DNA of 64,000 bases from Cellulophaga sp. Hel_I_12 (GCF_000799565.1 NZ_JUHB01000001.1:744001-808000), one strand, 5' to 3'. Positions 8,549-17,549 are shown, counted from the stretch's first letter. Made by a program: numbers and translations. Notes: a model not told the origin generated them from the letters alone.

Positions 8549-9830
8549 TCTTTAGGCTATTTAAACGTAGTGTAACCGCATTTTTGTGTGCTTGCAAGCC
8601 CTCTGCATCTGCCATTATTTCAATAGCTTCGCCAATGGTCTTAATCCCTACTTTAGATATTTTTTGAAAAGTCATAATTTTCATAAAACTATCTAAGTTA
8701 ACACCGCTATACTGTTTCGTATAGCCATTTGTGGGTAAGGTATGATTGGTACCTGAAGCATAATCTCCTGCACTTTCGGGGGTGTAATTACCAATAAAAA
8801 TAGAACCTGCATTTGCTATATTTTCTAAATAAGAAGCCTCATTTTTTACGCAAATAATATAATGTTCAGGACCATACTCATTAATTAATTCCTGCGCAAT
8901 CGCATCACTTTCCACATAAATCAACTTACTATTATCAATGGCTTTTTGAGCAATTTCTTTACGTGGCAAGTCGTTTATTTGTTGTTCAATTTCTTTTTCT
9001 ACATCTTCAAGTAAAACTTTAGATGTACTTACCAATATAACCTGACTATCAACGCCGTGCTCCGCCTGACTTAATAAGTCTGACGCCACAAATTCGGCCT
9101 TAGCACTATCGTCGGCCATCACGAGCAGTTCACTGGGCCCTGCAGGCATATCGATGGCAACGCCATATTTTGTGGCCAGTTGTTTTGCGACAGTGACGTA
9201 TTGATTTCCTGGTCCAAAAATTTTATATACCTGTGGAATTGTTTCGGTTCCAAAAGTCATAGCTGAAATTGCTTGGATACCCCCAATTTTAAAAATTTTA
9301 GTCACGCCACATAAATGTGCCGTGTACAAAATAGCCGGATGAATCCTGCCTTCCTTATTTGGCGGCGAACAGAGTACAATTTCGGTACAACCCGCAATGC
9401 TTGCAGGCACTGCCAACATCAAAATAGTGGAAAACAAAGGTGCTGTTCCTCCAGGAATGTATAAGCCTACTTTTTGAATAGGCCTTTTCTCTTGCCAACA
9501 TTGAACTCCAATAGCGGTCTCCACTTCAACCTTACCTGTTTGCTGGGCTTTATGAAATATTTCGATATTCTGCTTAGCTAAGCCAATTGCGTCTTTTAGA
9601 GGCTTTGAAACAAGACTTAAGGCTTCATTAATTTCAGATTCGGAAACCAGAAATTTATCTACTAAAATTCCATCAAATTTTTGAGTGTATTTTATAAGGG
9701 CCGTATCACCTTCTTTCTGCACTTCTTCAAAAACTTGATTCACTGTCGTTTCAATATCAGCTAAGGACTTTGTAGGTCGCTTTAAAAGCTGAGGCCAATC
9801 TTCTTTCTTCGGATTATATATTTTATTCAT
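8541..9830 (-). CDS. hisD: Histidinol dehydrogenase
   Basis: HisD (429 residues from the chosen start), the zinc enzyme performing the last two NAD-dependent oxidations from histidinol to histidine. Family signatures are AGPSELLVMADDSA, SQAEHGVDSQ, GPEHY and SGTNHTLPT. The frame is open upstream to 9890, but that extension runs through the end of hisG; the ATG at 9830 (MNKIYNPKKEDW) lies 13 bases after the hisG stop and fits the family length, so I use it. It overlaps hisC by eight bases. Confidence 0.95.
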   Translation of the reverse strand: MNKIYNPKKEDWPQLLKRPTKSLADIETTVNQVFEEVQKEGDTALIKYTQKFDGILVDKFLVSESEINEALSLVSKPLKDAIGLAKQNIEIFHKAQQTGKVEVETAIGVQCWQEKRPIQKVGLYIPGGTAPLFSTILMLAVPASIAGCTEIVLCSPPNKEGRIHPAILYTAHLCGVTKIFKIGGIQAISAMTFGTETIPQVYKIFGPGNQYVTVAKQLATKYGVAIDMPAGPSELLVMADDSAKAEFVASDLLSQAEHGVDSQVILVSTSKVLLEDVEKEIEQQINDLPRKEIAQKAIDNSKLIYVESDAIAQELINEYGPEHYIICVKNEASYLENIANAGSIFIGNYTPESAGDYASGTNHTLPTNGYTKQYSGVNLDSFMKIMTFQKISKVGIKTIGEAIEIMADAEGLQAHKNAVTLRLNSLKNE

Positions 9831-9843
9831 ACTGAAATTTGAA

Positions 9844-10701
9844 TTAGAGAACCATTTTTTCAATCGGGCAAACCAAAATACCCTCTGCACCTACTTGCTT
9901 CAATTCATCAATAACTTCCCAAAACTTATCTTTGTTAATGACCGTGTGCACTGAACTCCATCCTTCCTCTGCCAATGGCAAAACTGTAGGGCTACGCATT
10001 CCTGGCAACAACTTTAAAACTTCGGGCAACCTGTTGTTCGGAGCATTCAATAGTACATATTTAGATTGTCTGGCTCTTAAAACAGATTGAATTCGGAATT
10101 GTAATTTTTGTAATATTTCTTTTCTTTCTTCTGTAATTTTTGGAGAAACTGCCAACACAGCTTCGCTGGTCAACATAATTTCTACTTCCTTTAAATTATT
10201 TTTAAAAAGTGTACTGCCACTAGAAACAATATCACAAATGGCATCTGCTAAACCTATATTGGGTGCAATTTCTACAGAGCCACTAATAATATGTAAATCT
10301 GCTTTTACGCCTTTTGTTGCTAAATAATTTTTAACGGTATTGGGATAGGAAGTGGCAATACGTTTTCCCTCAAAATCTTCCACAGAAGTATATTTCATTG
10401 CTTTAGGTACTGCTAAAGAAACTTTGCACTTCGAAAAACCAAGTTTCTCTGCAACAATTATATCTTCCCCTTTTTCTATCAAAACATTTTCTCCAATAAT
10501 GGCTACGTCTACTACCCCATCTCTTAAGTATTGAGGAATATCTCCATTTCTGAGGTAAAAAACTTCCATAGGAAAATTTCGAGAAGATGCCTTTAATTGA
10601 TCTCTACCGTTATCTATGGAGATCCCGCAGTCTTTAAGAATATCAATTGATTCTTCGTTTAAACGCCCTGCTTTTTGAATTGCAATTCTAAGTTTTGTCA
10701 T
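9844..10701 (-). CDS. hisG: ATP phosphoribosyltransferase, long form
   Basis: HisG (285 residues), the first committed enzyme of histidine synthesis, joining PRPP and ATP. The length and the C-terminal domain (about 210-285, ending GILVCPIEKMVL) show the long form, which is feedback-inhibited by histidine and does not need HisZ. The PRPP-binding region is DIVSSGSTLFKNN. I start at the ATG at 10701 (MTKLRIAIQKAGR); the frame continues upstream, but only through the attenuator hairpin. It is the first structural gene after the leader peptide and terminator. Confidence 0.95.
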   Translation of the reverse strand: MTKLRIAIQKAGRLNEESIDILKDCGISIDNGRDQLKASSRNFPMEVFYLRNGDIPQYLRDGVVDVAIIGENVLIEKGEDIIVAEKLGFSKCKVSLAVPKAMKYTSVEDFEGKRIATSYPNTVKNYLATKGVKADLHIISGSVEIAPNIGLADAICDIVSSGSTLFKNNLKEVEIMLTSEAVLAVSPKITEERKEILQKLQFRIQSVLRARQSKYVLLNAPNNRLPEVLKLLPGMRSPTVLPLAEEGWSSVHTVINKDKFWEVIDELKQVGAEGILVCPIEKMVL

Positions 10702-10735
10702 TTGTATTAATTTTGTGTTTGGCAAGCAAAAGACT

Positions 10736-10772
10736 TTAAAAACAAAACCCGTTTGATTGCTCAAACGGGTTT
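10736..10772 (-). terminator. his operon attenuator terminator
   Basis: On the minus strand there is an 11-bp perfect stem AAACCCGTTTG / CAAACGGGTTT with a 6-base loop (10745-10772), followed by TTTTGTTTTT-like sequence at the 3' side. It lies between the leader peptide stop codon (10805) and the hisG ATG (10701), so it terminates inside the operon leader rather than after a gene. Confidence 0.88.
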
Positions 10773-10804
10773 AAAATTATGTTGTAACACAGTACAATAC
10801 ACTT

Positions 10805-10861
10805 TTACCTCGCTTGATAGCCAGTATAAAAATGATGATGGTGTGCTGTTCTATTTTTCAT
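10805..10861 (-). CDS. hisL: his operon leader peptide with four consecutive His codons
   Basis: An 18-codon open frame reading MKNRTAHHHHFYTGYQAR, stop TAA. Four His codons (CAC CAT CAT CAT) form codons 7-10. The last three codons, CAAGCGAGG (10808-10816), are complementary to the 5' arm of the downstream terminator stem: CAAGCG pairs with CGTTTG including one G-U pair. That is the layout of a ribosome-controlled attenuator. A ribosome stalled at the His codons leaves the CAAGCGAGG segment free to pair with the terminator arm; a ribosome reaching the stop codon covers it and lets the terminator form. The peptide itself probably has no function beyond being translated. Confidence 0.85.
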   Translation of the reverse strand: MKNRTAHHHHFYTGYQAR

Positions 10862-10868
10862 CCTGATG

Positions 10869-10876
10869 CAAAAGTA
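10869..10876 (-). promoter_or_regulatory. Bacteroidota -7 promoter element for the his operon
   Basis: TACTTTTG on the minus strand matches the Bacteroidota -7 consensus TAnnTTTG. Seven bases separate it from the hisL ATG, so the transcript would start at or just before the leader ATG. No good -33 TTG is visible at the usual distance. Confidence 0.65.
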
Positions 10877-10956
10877 AAAATATTTTTAATGATAAGAAAC
10901 TAAAATTCTATTTTTTAACAACATTTATTGATTTTGTAAAAATTACAGAATAATAA

Positions 10957-11772
10957 TTAGTTGTTTCCTAATATGATCGGCATTCCTCCATCGCCACCTC
11001 CTATAATTACAACTTTAGAATTTGGAGATTCTGATAGCTTTAAAGTAGCATCAATACCCTTATCTTTTAAAATTTGATCATTTAAAGAGGCACTTAGAAT
11101 TCGGTTAGCATCAGCTTTACCTTGGGCCTCAATAGTTACTTTTTCAGCTTCTTTTTTAGCGGTTACCAAACGGAATTCATATTCTAATGATTCCTGTTCT
11201 TGTTTTAGTTTACGTTCAATAGCGTCTTTAATAGTTGGCGGTAGCGTTACGTCACGCACTAATATTTCATTCAATTGAATATATTCATCTTTTACAATTT
11301 TCTGAGTCTCATCAAAAATTTCTTGCTGAATAGCATCTCTTTTACTTGAGTACAATTGTTCTGGTGTATAACGACCTACAACGGAACGTGCCGCAGATCT
11401 AATGGTTGGCAACAATACGCGTTGAATATATTCTTCTCCTTTTTCTTGATGAAGAAGTCCTAATTTACTTCGAACAGGCTCAAACCAAGCAGAGGCTTCT
11501 AATTTGATATCCAATCCGTTACTAGATAAAACATTCATTTTTTCTAATACTTCTTGTTGTCTTACTTCATAGATATATACCTTATTCCATGGTGCTACCA
11601 CATGAAAGCCTTCTCCTAAAGGTGGCTGATCTGTAACTACACCGCCTCCGAAAGTTTTATACAACACTCCAGCCTTACCTGAATCAATTGTGACTGCTGA
11701 TTTTGAAATTAAAATTACTAAGGCGATAAAAACAACTACTGCGGGTAGTGCAATTTTGGGCAATTTGTCCAT
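10957..11772 (-). CDS. Prohibitin/SPFH-domain membrane protein
   Basis: A 271-residue member of the SPFH/Band 7 superfamily. One N-terminal membrane helix (IALPAVVVFIALVILI, about 6-21) is followed by the SPFH domain (about 25-210), with EYIQRVLLPTIRSAARSVVG and RDVTLPPTIKDAIERKL typical of the prohibitin group. A charged coiled-coil-like segment and a Gly-rich tail end the protein. Relatives form ring-shaped membrane scaffolds that modulate proteases or lipid domains. It starts 10 bases after the VWA gene upstream and is probably cotranscribed with it. No client is evident. Confidence 0.9.
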   Translation of the reverse strand: MDKLPKIALPAVVVFIALVILISKSAVTIDSGKAGVLYKTFGGGVVTDQPPLGEGFHVVAPWNKVYIYEVRQQEVLEKMNVLSSNGLDIKLEASAWFEPVRSKLGLLHQEKGEEYIQRVLLPTIRSAARSVVGRYTPEQLYSSKRDAIQQEIFDETQKIVKDEYIQLNEILVRDVTLPPTIKDAIERKLKQEQESLEYEFRLVTAKKEAEKVTIEAQGKADANRILSASLNDQILKDKGIDATLKLSESPNSKVVIIGGGDGGMPIILGNN

Positions 11773-11782
11773 TCTATTTTTT

Positions 11783-13795
11783 TTAAGTTAATCCGTTAAA
11801 TTTTCTGATAAACCATTCTGCAGAAAGCGCAAGAATAATAAGCATCAATACGATTCGAAAATCAATCAAAGATACAACATTTTCGTTGCTTTTCTGTACT
11901 GGCAGAAAGCTTAAATTGCTATTTAATTCTGCTAGTAGGGCACTTCGTTGTGTAGGGTAAAACAATTTGCCATCAGTAACTTTTGCTAAGCGCTCAAGTT
12001 TGTTATAATTTGTGGCATTAAACTGTTGTTCTATATCAAAATCTATTATTTTAAAACTTCCTGATTTTGACAAATTGGTATTTGAGACCTTCACTACAAA
12101 AGAATAATCACCAGGAGTAAGACCACTTAAATCAGCCTCGTAATTACTTCCCTTGACAAGCATGGGTATTTCTTTGCTATTATTTAAGGTTAAAACTAAA
12201 GCTGCATTGGCATCAAAAACAAAGGTTTCGTCAAAATAGGATGCCGTTACTTTAGCAGCTGAAGAACCTTCATATATCGGTTCAAAGCTTACCGTTAATC
12301 GGGTTTTATTTTTATTGTCAGATAAGTAAAGTACCAATTGCCCAATGAATTGATCAAAATTTTCAAAACTACCCTCATTCCTATACGATTGTAAACGCCA
12401 TTTCCAAATTCCTTCACCTAAAAACAGTGCTGTTTTTGAACCTTCACCATCGGAAACAGCAAGTAATGGGTTCTCCAAGTCTACGCCCCTGATTTGCATT
12501 TGTAAAAGCGTTTGGTTCACTCCCAAAAAGCTTATGGATCCAGATTTAGTTAACAAGGGAGGAAAATTATCTACTTTGAAATCACTGGTATCATAAAAGC
12601 TAAACGACTCATTTTTGGTTGGAAATACTTCTTGGATAGGATACCCTGTTTCGATTTGAAATGACTTTTGAACAGTATTTAGAAAGTTAAGATCGGTTTT
12701 AGGGCCTTCGATGACCAGAGCGCTTGCGTTTTTGTTTTGAATAAATGTAAACACTTCTTTAAAAGAAATATCAGGTTGATAAAGTATAAAAATATCAATC
12801 TTATCTAGATCTAATATACCATCCTTAGGTTTTAGGATACTTACCGCGCGTTGTTCATTGCATTCTATTGCTTTTTTTAAAGCTCCAATATCTGGATGTG
12901 AGATATTTGAAATTATGGCAATATTAGTTTTTTCATCGATCACCTCCACAGCCACTGTTTTTGAATTGTTAGCGGTATTTTTTTCATTCGCTAAAATTCC
13001 TGCGCTAAGTCGTATTGTTTTGACACCTACGGAATTTGCCTCTAAAAAGGTAGAAATCTTTTGTGATTTTTGAGCGGCACTCACTTGTACTTGTTTGGTA
13101 AATACTTCTTTTCCATCCATGCTTATCCCTACAGGGATCGTTTTGTTTTCAAGACCTTGATAGCTGACAAAAAACTCAATAGGAAATTTATTTTTTAAAA
13201 AAGCATATTTATTGCTATTTACTTGATGTATAAACACATCTTCATACTTCGTTGTATCGCCAATAGCCATGGGATATACGGGATATTTTAACCTACTGCC
13301 ATAAAATTCATAATCATCTCCAATGGTTTGGTTTCCATCGGAAAGTAGCAAAACAACGGTATTCGTCGTGTTATAAATATCAGAAATAGCACTTAAAGCT
13401 TTAGAAATATCAGTGTTTTTTTCTTGAAAATTTAGACTATCTAAAGCCTGTAAATCTTCGCCAAAGCTATATTCTTGAATCGCAAATTTTTCTTGAATCC
13501 CTGAATTTGATGTAATTTCTTCTATACTAGTTTCTAGTAGATTTTTTGACTCACGAACAGATGATGAGTTATCTACCAATACAACTAAGTTGGTCTTTTC
13601 AACCGTAATACTTTTTTTGGTGAGTTTAGGATTTATAAGTAGAACAAACAATCCGAACAAGGCAATAAAACGAAAAAAAGAGAGGTAAACGATAGTTTTC
13701 CCTCCCTTTTCCTTTTTGTAAAAATATTGAAAACCAACTATTGCCAAGGCTACTAAGGCAGCCAAAATTAGGAATAGTATGGATTGTAATTGCAT
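11783..13795 (-). CDS. Membrane-anchored VWA-domain protein
   Basis: A 670-residue protein with two N-terminal membrane helices (about 4-26 and 34-56), a large extracytoplasmic part and a C-terminal helix (about 645-662). After helix 2 comes a VWA-like segment with LVVLVDNSSSVRES, a MIDAS DxSxS motif, and LLLSDGNQT. The rest resembles the Ig-like and glutaminase-like modules of Bacteroidota membrane VWA proteins. It has its own -7 box just upstream and leads into the prohibitin gene. A second, BatA-type VWA membrane protein is at 58623-60539, but the two are not close relatives in sequence. Role unknown. Confidence 0.8.
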   Translation of the reverse strand: MQLQSILFLILAALVALAIVGFQYFYKKEKGGKTIVYLSFFRFIALFGLFVLLINPKLTKKSITVEKTNLVVLVDNSSSVRESKNLLETSIEEITSNSGIQEKFAIQEYSFGEDLQALDSLNFQEKNTDISKALSAISDIYNTTNTVVLLLSDGNQTIGDDYEFYGSRLKYPVYPMAIGDTTKYEDVFIHQVNSNKYAFLKNKFPIEFFVSYQGLENKTIPVGISMDGKEVFTKQVQVSAAQKSQKISTFLEANSVGVKTIRLSAGILANEKNTANNSKTVAVEVIDEKTNIAIISNISHPDIGALKKAIECNEQRAVSILKPKDGILDLDKIDIFILYQPDISFKEVFTFIQNKNASALVIEGPKTDLNFLNTVQKSFQIETGYPIQEVFPTKNESFSFYDTSDFKVDNFPPLLTKSGSISFLGVNQTLLQMQIRGVDLENPLLAVSDGEGSKTALFLGEGIWKWRLQSYRNEGSFENFDQFIGQLVLYLSDNKNKTRLTVSFEPIYEGSSAAKVTASYFDETFVFDANAALVLTLNNSKEIPMLVKGSNYEADLSGLTPGDYSFVVKVSNTNLSKSGSFKIIDFDIEQQFNATNYNKLERLAKVTDGKLFYPTQRSALLAELNSNLSFLPVQKSNENVVSLIDFRIVLMLIILALSAEWFIRKFNGLT

Positions 13796-13809
13796 AATTT
13801 AGTGTGGTA

Positions 13810-13817
13810 CAAAAATA
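13810..13817 (-). promoter_or_regulatory. -7 promoter element for the VWA-prohibitin pair
   Basis: TATTTTTG on the minus strand (TAnnTTTG consensus), 14 bases before the VWA ATG and inside the 30-base gap after fabG. It suggests that the VWA-prohibitin pair can be transcribed apart from fabG. Confidence 0.5.
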
Positions 13818-13825
13818 AATTCTAC

Positions 13826-14575
13826 TTAGGTCAGCATGCCCCCATCAACATTTAAAACTTGACCTGTCACATAGGCTGATAGATCAGAAGCAAAGAATAA
13901 ACAAGCATTTGCTATATCCTCTGGAGATCCACCTCTTTTTAAAGGAATACCGTCTCTCCATCCTTGCACTACTTTCGCATCTAACTTATCGGTCATTTCT
14001 GTTTCAATAAAACCAGGAGCAATGGCATTGCACCGGATATTACGAGAGCCTAATTCTAAAGCGACAGACTTGGTAAACCCAATCATACCCGCCTTTGAAG
14101 CTGCATAGTTGGTCTGCCCTGCATTTCCTTTGACACCCACCACACTACTCATGTTAATGATGGAGCCTTTACGCTGCTTTAACATGGTACGTTGCACAGC
14201 CTTGGTCATATTAAAAACTGATTTTAGATTGATATCTATAACTGAATCAAAATCTTCCTCAGACATACGCATTAGTAAATTGTCTTTAGTAATTCCTGCG
14301 TTGTTAATTAAAACATCAATAACACCACCAAAATCTTCTAAAACGCTAGCGACTAAAGCTTCTGAATCGCTAAAGCTTGCCGCATTGCTTTTATACGCTT
14401 TGGCTTTAACTCCTTTAGCTGTTAATTCTTTTTCTAAAGCTATAGCAGGTGCTTCACTAGAACTATAAGTAAATGCAACATTTGCACCATGATCTGCAAA
14501 TACTTGTGCTATTCCTGTACCTATACCTCTACTTGCTCCTGTTATAATGACGTTTTTACCTTCTAATAGTTTCAT
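13826..14575 (-). CDS. fabG: 3-oxoacyl-[acyl-carrier-protein] reductase
   Basis: A 249-residue short-chain dehydrogenase of the FabG type, reducing 3-oxoacyl-ACP with NADPH in fatty acid elongation. It shows the cofactor loop TGASRGIGTG, NNAG (LINNAGIT), the catalytic Ser in NMSSVVGVKGN and the Y-x-x-x-K pair in NYAASKAG. The C-terminus ends VTGQVLNVDGGM, as usual for FabG. It stands alone between the sucD terminator and the VWA gene, with a candidate -7 box (14685-14692) upstream. Confidence 0.94.
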   Translation of the reverse strand: MKLLEGKNVIITGASRGIGTGIAQVFADHGANVAFTYSSSEAPAIALEKELTAKGVKAKAYKSNAASFSDSEALVASVLEDFGGVIDVLINNAGITKDNLLMRMSEEDFDSVIDINLKSVFNMTKAVQRTMLKQRKGSIINMSSVVGVKGNAGQTNYAASKAGMIGFTKSVALELGSRNIRCNAIAPGFIETEMTDKLDAKVVQGWRDGIPLKRGGSPEDIANACLFFASDLSAYVTGQVLNVDGGMLT

Positions 14576-14684
14576 CTGTTTACTTTTATTATTTTTTATA
14601 CGACGATCTAAATACGCTTTCTCTGGTACACTAAAATGTTACCAATGACGATTTCAATTTTCAAAGCTGTTCGAGCTTCAAATT

Positions 14685-14692
14685 CAAATATA
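14685..14692 (-). promoter_or_regulatory. -7 promoter element upstream of fabG
   Basis: TATATTTG on the minus strand, about 110 bases before the fabG ATG and just after the sucD terminator. The position fits a separate promoter; no clear -33 TTG is seen. Confidence 0.45.
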
Positions 14693-14712
14693 CCTTTTGT
14701 TTTATATACTAA

Positions 14713-14760
14713 CGAAAAAAATTCCGTCTAAACTGAAACATTTTCAGTATAAACGGAATT
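14713..14760 (-). terminator. Intrinsic terminator after sucD
   Basis: Minus-strand hairpin with outer arms AATTCCGT / ACGGAATT and an inner ACTGAAA / TTTCAGT stem (14720-14760), followed by a run of seven T. It lies 26 bases past the sucD stop codon. Confidence 0.85.
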
Positions 14761-14785
14761 ATATGTAGTAGAGTTCAACCTAAGT

Positions 14786-15658
14786 TTACCCCATCACTTC
14801 TTTTACTTTCAATCCTATTTCAGCAGGAGAATCTACGACGTGAATACCACATTCTCTCATGATTTTCTTTTTAGCTTGTGCCGTGTCATCACTACCACCA
14901 ACAATAGCACCAGCATGCCCCATTGTTCTACCAGCAGGAGCTGTTTCACCAGCTATAAACCCTATAATAGGTTTTTTACTTCCACTTTCTTTGTACCATT
15001 TTGCAGCATCAGCTTCTAATTGACCGCCAATTTCACCAATCATCACCACACATTCAGTTTCAGGGTCATTGATTAATAATTCAACCGCTTCTTTTGTTGT
15101 TGTTCCAATAATTGGATCACCACCAATACCAATAGCTGTTGTTATCCCTAAACCTTGACGCACTACTTGGTCTGCAGCTTCATAGGTTAAGGTTCCTGAT
15201 TTTGAAACAATACCTACAGTTCCTTTTTTGAAAACAAAACCTGGCATGATACCTACTTTGGCTTCTCCCGGAGTTATAACACCTGGACAATTAGGCCCAA
15301 TTAAGCGACAATCCATACCTTTAATATAGTTGGCCGCTTTTACCATATCTGCAACAGGAATACCTTCTGTGATTGTGATAATAACTTTAATACCTGCATT
15401 TGCAGCCTCCATAATCGCATCTGCAGCAAATGCTGGCGGTACAAATATAATCGTGGTGTCAGCGCCTGCCTTTTCAACAGCTTCTAAAACTGTATTGAAA
15501 ACTGGTCTTCCTAAATGTTCTTGTCCGCCTTTACCTGGGGTTACACCTCCTACGATGTTGGTGCCGTACTCGATCATTTGTTCTGCATGAAAAGTACCTT
15601 CACTTCCTGTAAAACCTTGTACAATTATTTTGGAATTTTTATTAACTAAAACACTCAT
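14786..15658 (-). CDS. sucD: Succinyl-CoA synthetase, alpha subunit
   Basis: SucD (290 residues), the CoA- and phosphate-binding subunit of succinate-CoA ligase in the TCA cycle. The CoA-binding Rossmann part begins [13 protein letters not shown], and LIGPNCPG is present. The phosphorylated His lies in [13 protein letters not shown]. Length is standard. The beta subunit sucC is not in this window, as is common in Flavobacteriaceae. It has a -7 box upstream and a strong terminator downstream, so it is probably transcribed alone. Confidence 0.96.
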   Translation of the reverse strand: MSVLVNKNSKIIVQGFTGSEGTFHAEQMIEYGTNIVGGVTPGKGGQEHLGRPVFNTVLEAVEKAGADTTIIFVPPAFAADAIMEAANAGIKVIITITEGIPVADMVKAANYIKGMDCRLIGPNCPGVITPGEAKVGIMPGFVFKKGTVGIVSKSGTLTYEAADQVVRQGLGITTAIGIGGDPIIGTTTKEAVELLINDPETECVVMIGEIGGQLEADAAKWYKESGSKKPIIGFIAGETAPAGRTMGHAGAIVGGSDDTAQAKKKIMRECGIHVVDSPAEIGLKVKEVMG

Positions 15659-15685
15659 GTTATATCTGTATTAATTATTGCTTTG

Positions 15686-15693
15686 CAAAAATA
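15686..15693 (-). promoter_or_regulatory. -7 promoter element upstream of sucD
   Basis: TATTTTTG on the minus strand, followed by C, about 28 bases before the sucD ATG. It fits the TAnnTTTG consensus and separates sucD from the lpxD-like gene upstream. Confidence 0.55.
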
Positions 15694-15733
15694 TAGCATT
15701 GAAAACAATTACTAAAGTATTTCTTAAGCTTAT

Positions 15734-16666
15734 TTACTTTTCAATTTTTTTTAAAATTTCTGGTATTCTTTTTACGTGGGCTAATTGTTTTAGTTTTTCC
15801 CTTGCTTCCTCAGCCGGACTGCCGAAATACGTTTTTCCCCCTTCTAAAGATTTTGATATGCCAGATTGGGCTAATACCACTGCTTTTTTTCCGATGGTTA
15901 TGGCACTCGTAACGCCTACTTGCCCCCATAGGGTAACCTCATCTTCTACAATAACACAACCAGCTATCCCCGCTTGTGAGGCAATTAAACATTTTTTGCC
16001 GATAACGGTATCGTGTCCAATTTGTACTTGATTGTCTATTTTTGCTCCTTGTTGTATGGTGGTATCCCCTGTAACCCCTTTGTCTATGGTACACAGGGCA
16101 CCAATATCAACATGGTCTTCAATCACTACCCTACCTCCTGAAATTAATTTATCAAAACCTTCCAAACGATTTTTATAGTAAAAGGCATCAGCGCCTATAA
16201 CCGTTCCCGCATGTATGGTTACGTGATTTCCGATGATACAATTGTCATAAATAGACACGTTCGCATGTATCAGGCAATTATCCCCAATCACTACATTATT
16301 TCCAATAAAACAACCAGGTTGGATAATGGTATTTTTACCAATTTTAGCTGAAGCTGCTATGGGTAAAAGAGACTTCTCAAAGGGTTTAAAGAAATTCGTC
16401 AGCTTATTAAAATCGCGAAAGGGATCATCAGAAATCAACAAAGCCTTTCCTACTGGACAGGCTACTTTTTTATTGATTAAAATAGTTGTGGCCTTCGAGC
16501 TTAGCGCTTTATCATAGTATTTTGGATGATCTACAAATACAATATCACCCGCTTCCACCACATGAATTTCATTCATGCCCAAAACTTTAAAATCTTCATG
16601 GCCGATAAATTCCGATTGAATGATGCTCGCAATTTGGCCTAGGGAATATGGAATTGGAAATTTCAT
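15734..16666 (-). CDS. LpxD paralog (hexapeptide-repeat N-acyltransferase)
   Basis: A 310-residue homologue of LpxD, which adds a 3-hydroxyacyl chain to UDP-3-O-acylglucosamine in lipid A synthesis. The N-terminal uridine-binding-type domain (about 1-95) is followed by left-handed beta-helix repeats (I-G-x-x-x-x pattern, about 100-270). The catalytic-type His appears in QIGHDTVIG. Compared with the lpxD at 19724-20749, the later repeats differ (TLWGQVGVTSAITIGKKAVV), and it ends with a short helix. It lies between efp and sucD, at the end of the lipid A cluster. It could acylate a different sugar nucleotide or acyl donor. Confidence 0.82.
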   Translation of the reverse strand: MKFPIPYSLGQIASIIQSEFIGHEDFKVLGMNEIHVVEAGDIVFVDHPKYYDKALSSKATTILINKKVACPVGKALLISDDPFRDFNKLTNFFKPFEKSLLPIAASAKIGKNTIIQPGCFIGNNVVIGDNCLIHANVSIYDNCIIGNHVTIHAGTVIGADAFYYKNRLEGFDKLISGGRVVIEDHVDIGALCTIDKGVTGDTTIQQGAKIDNQVQIGHDTVIGKKCLIASQAGIAGCVIVEDEVTLWGQVGVTSAITIGKKAVVLAQSGISKSLEGGKTYFGSPAEEAREKLKQLAHVKRIPEILKKIEK

Positions 16667-16755
16667 TGTTTTAGGTTCTAGTTGTTAGGTGAAGATTAAA
16701 ACTCTATATTTTTCAATAAGCAATTTGTTCCCATTAGACATTAAAATATTACATA

Positions 16756-16779
16756 CCCCCTTTGGGGGTTAGGGGGCTT
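16756..16779 (+). repeat. REP-like element abutting the efp stop codon
   Basis: CCCCCTTTGGGGG followed by GTTAGGGGGCTT on the plus strand; its last bases form part of the efp stop codon. It is the best-formed copy of the family also seen at 6287-6307, 6088-6118 and 45171-45186. Confidence 0.65.
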
Positions 16780-17344
16780 ACTCTTTCACTCTTTCCATGT
16801 AAGAACAAGTTGCTGTATCTATTTTAATTTTATCACCCTCATTAATAAACAAAGGTACGTTTACCTCTGCACCGGTTTCTACTTTTGCAGGTTTTGTAGC
16901 ATTTGTGGCCGTATTCCCTTTTACACCTGGTTCTGTATAGGTTACTTCTAACACAATACTTGCCGGCATATCCACAGATAAGGGCATAGCATCTTCCGTA
17001 TTAAAGAGTACCGTTACGATAGTACCTTCTTTTAATAAATTTGGTGCGTCTAAGGCACTTTCCTGTAATGTAATTTGATTATAATCGTCCGTATTCATAA
17101 AATGATACGTGTCACCCTCAGGATAAAGGTATTGGTATGAACGTGTTTCTACCCTAACATCTTCAATTTTACTACCTCCAGAAAAGGTGTTGTCTAAGAC
17201 TTTACCTGTAGTTACACTCTTTAATTTTGTTCTTACAAAAGCAGGGCCTTTTCCTGGCTTAACGTGCAGAAATTCAATAATTTTAAAAATATCGTTATTG
17301 TAACGTATACATAATCCTTTTCTAATATCTGATGTTGATGCCAT
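16778..17344 (-). CDS. efp: Translation elongation factor P
   Basis: EF-P (188 residues), which relieves ribosome stalling at polyproline. All three beta domains are present. The domain I tip loop reads HVKPGKGPAF with Lys32 at the position modified in other bacteria. No modification enzyme is nearby, so the modification state is open. The signature region near 155 (TNATKPAKVETGAEVNVPLF) is intact. It sits inside the lipid A gene cluster, after lpxA across a 205-base spacer that holds a CTGAGCG-type repeat. Confidence 0.95.
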   Translation of the reverse strand: MASTSDIRKGLCIRYNNDIFKIIEFLHVKPGKGPAFVRTKLKSVTTGKVLDNTFSGGSKIEDVRVETRSYQYLYPEGDTYHFMNTDDYNQITLQESALDAPNLLKEGTIVTVLFNTEDAMPLSVDMPASIVLEVTYTEPGVKGNTATNATKPAKVETGAEVNVPLFINEGDKIKIDTATCSYMERVKE

Positions 17345-17520
17345 ATTTTGTTGGTTTCTTGTTCCTTGTTTAAGGTTTGAAGTTTAAAATTGTTAATGAT
17401 TGTTGCTTGTTTTTAAAAAACTAAGGAATAAATAAATTCCTACCTTTTTTATAAATATCGTTCTTAGTACTTCTAGGTTCGTATTTTTTTTAACTTGATA
17501 CTAAAACTTGTGCTTGAACT

Positions 17521-17542
17521 CTTGCACTGAGCGGAGTCGAAG
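17521..17542 (+). repeat. Dispersed repeat CTTGNACTGAGCGNAGTCGAAG, copy 1
   Basis: A 22-base imperfect palindrome in the lpxA-efp spacer, eight bases from the lpxA stop codon. Nearly identical copies are at 27433-27454 and 45145-45166. All three are intergenic and in the same orientation on this strand. Confidence 0.7.
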
Positions 17543-17549
17543 CGTTATT

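Noticed and set aside
9831..9890. Longer N-terminus for HisD
   Set aside because: The extension runs back through the end of hisG and is hydrophobic-aromatic in a way not seen in HisD; the ATG at 9830 fits the family.
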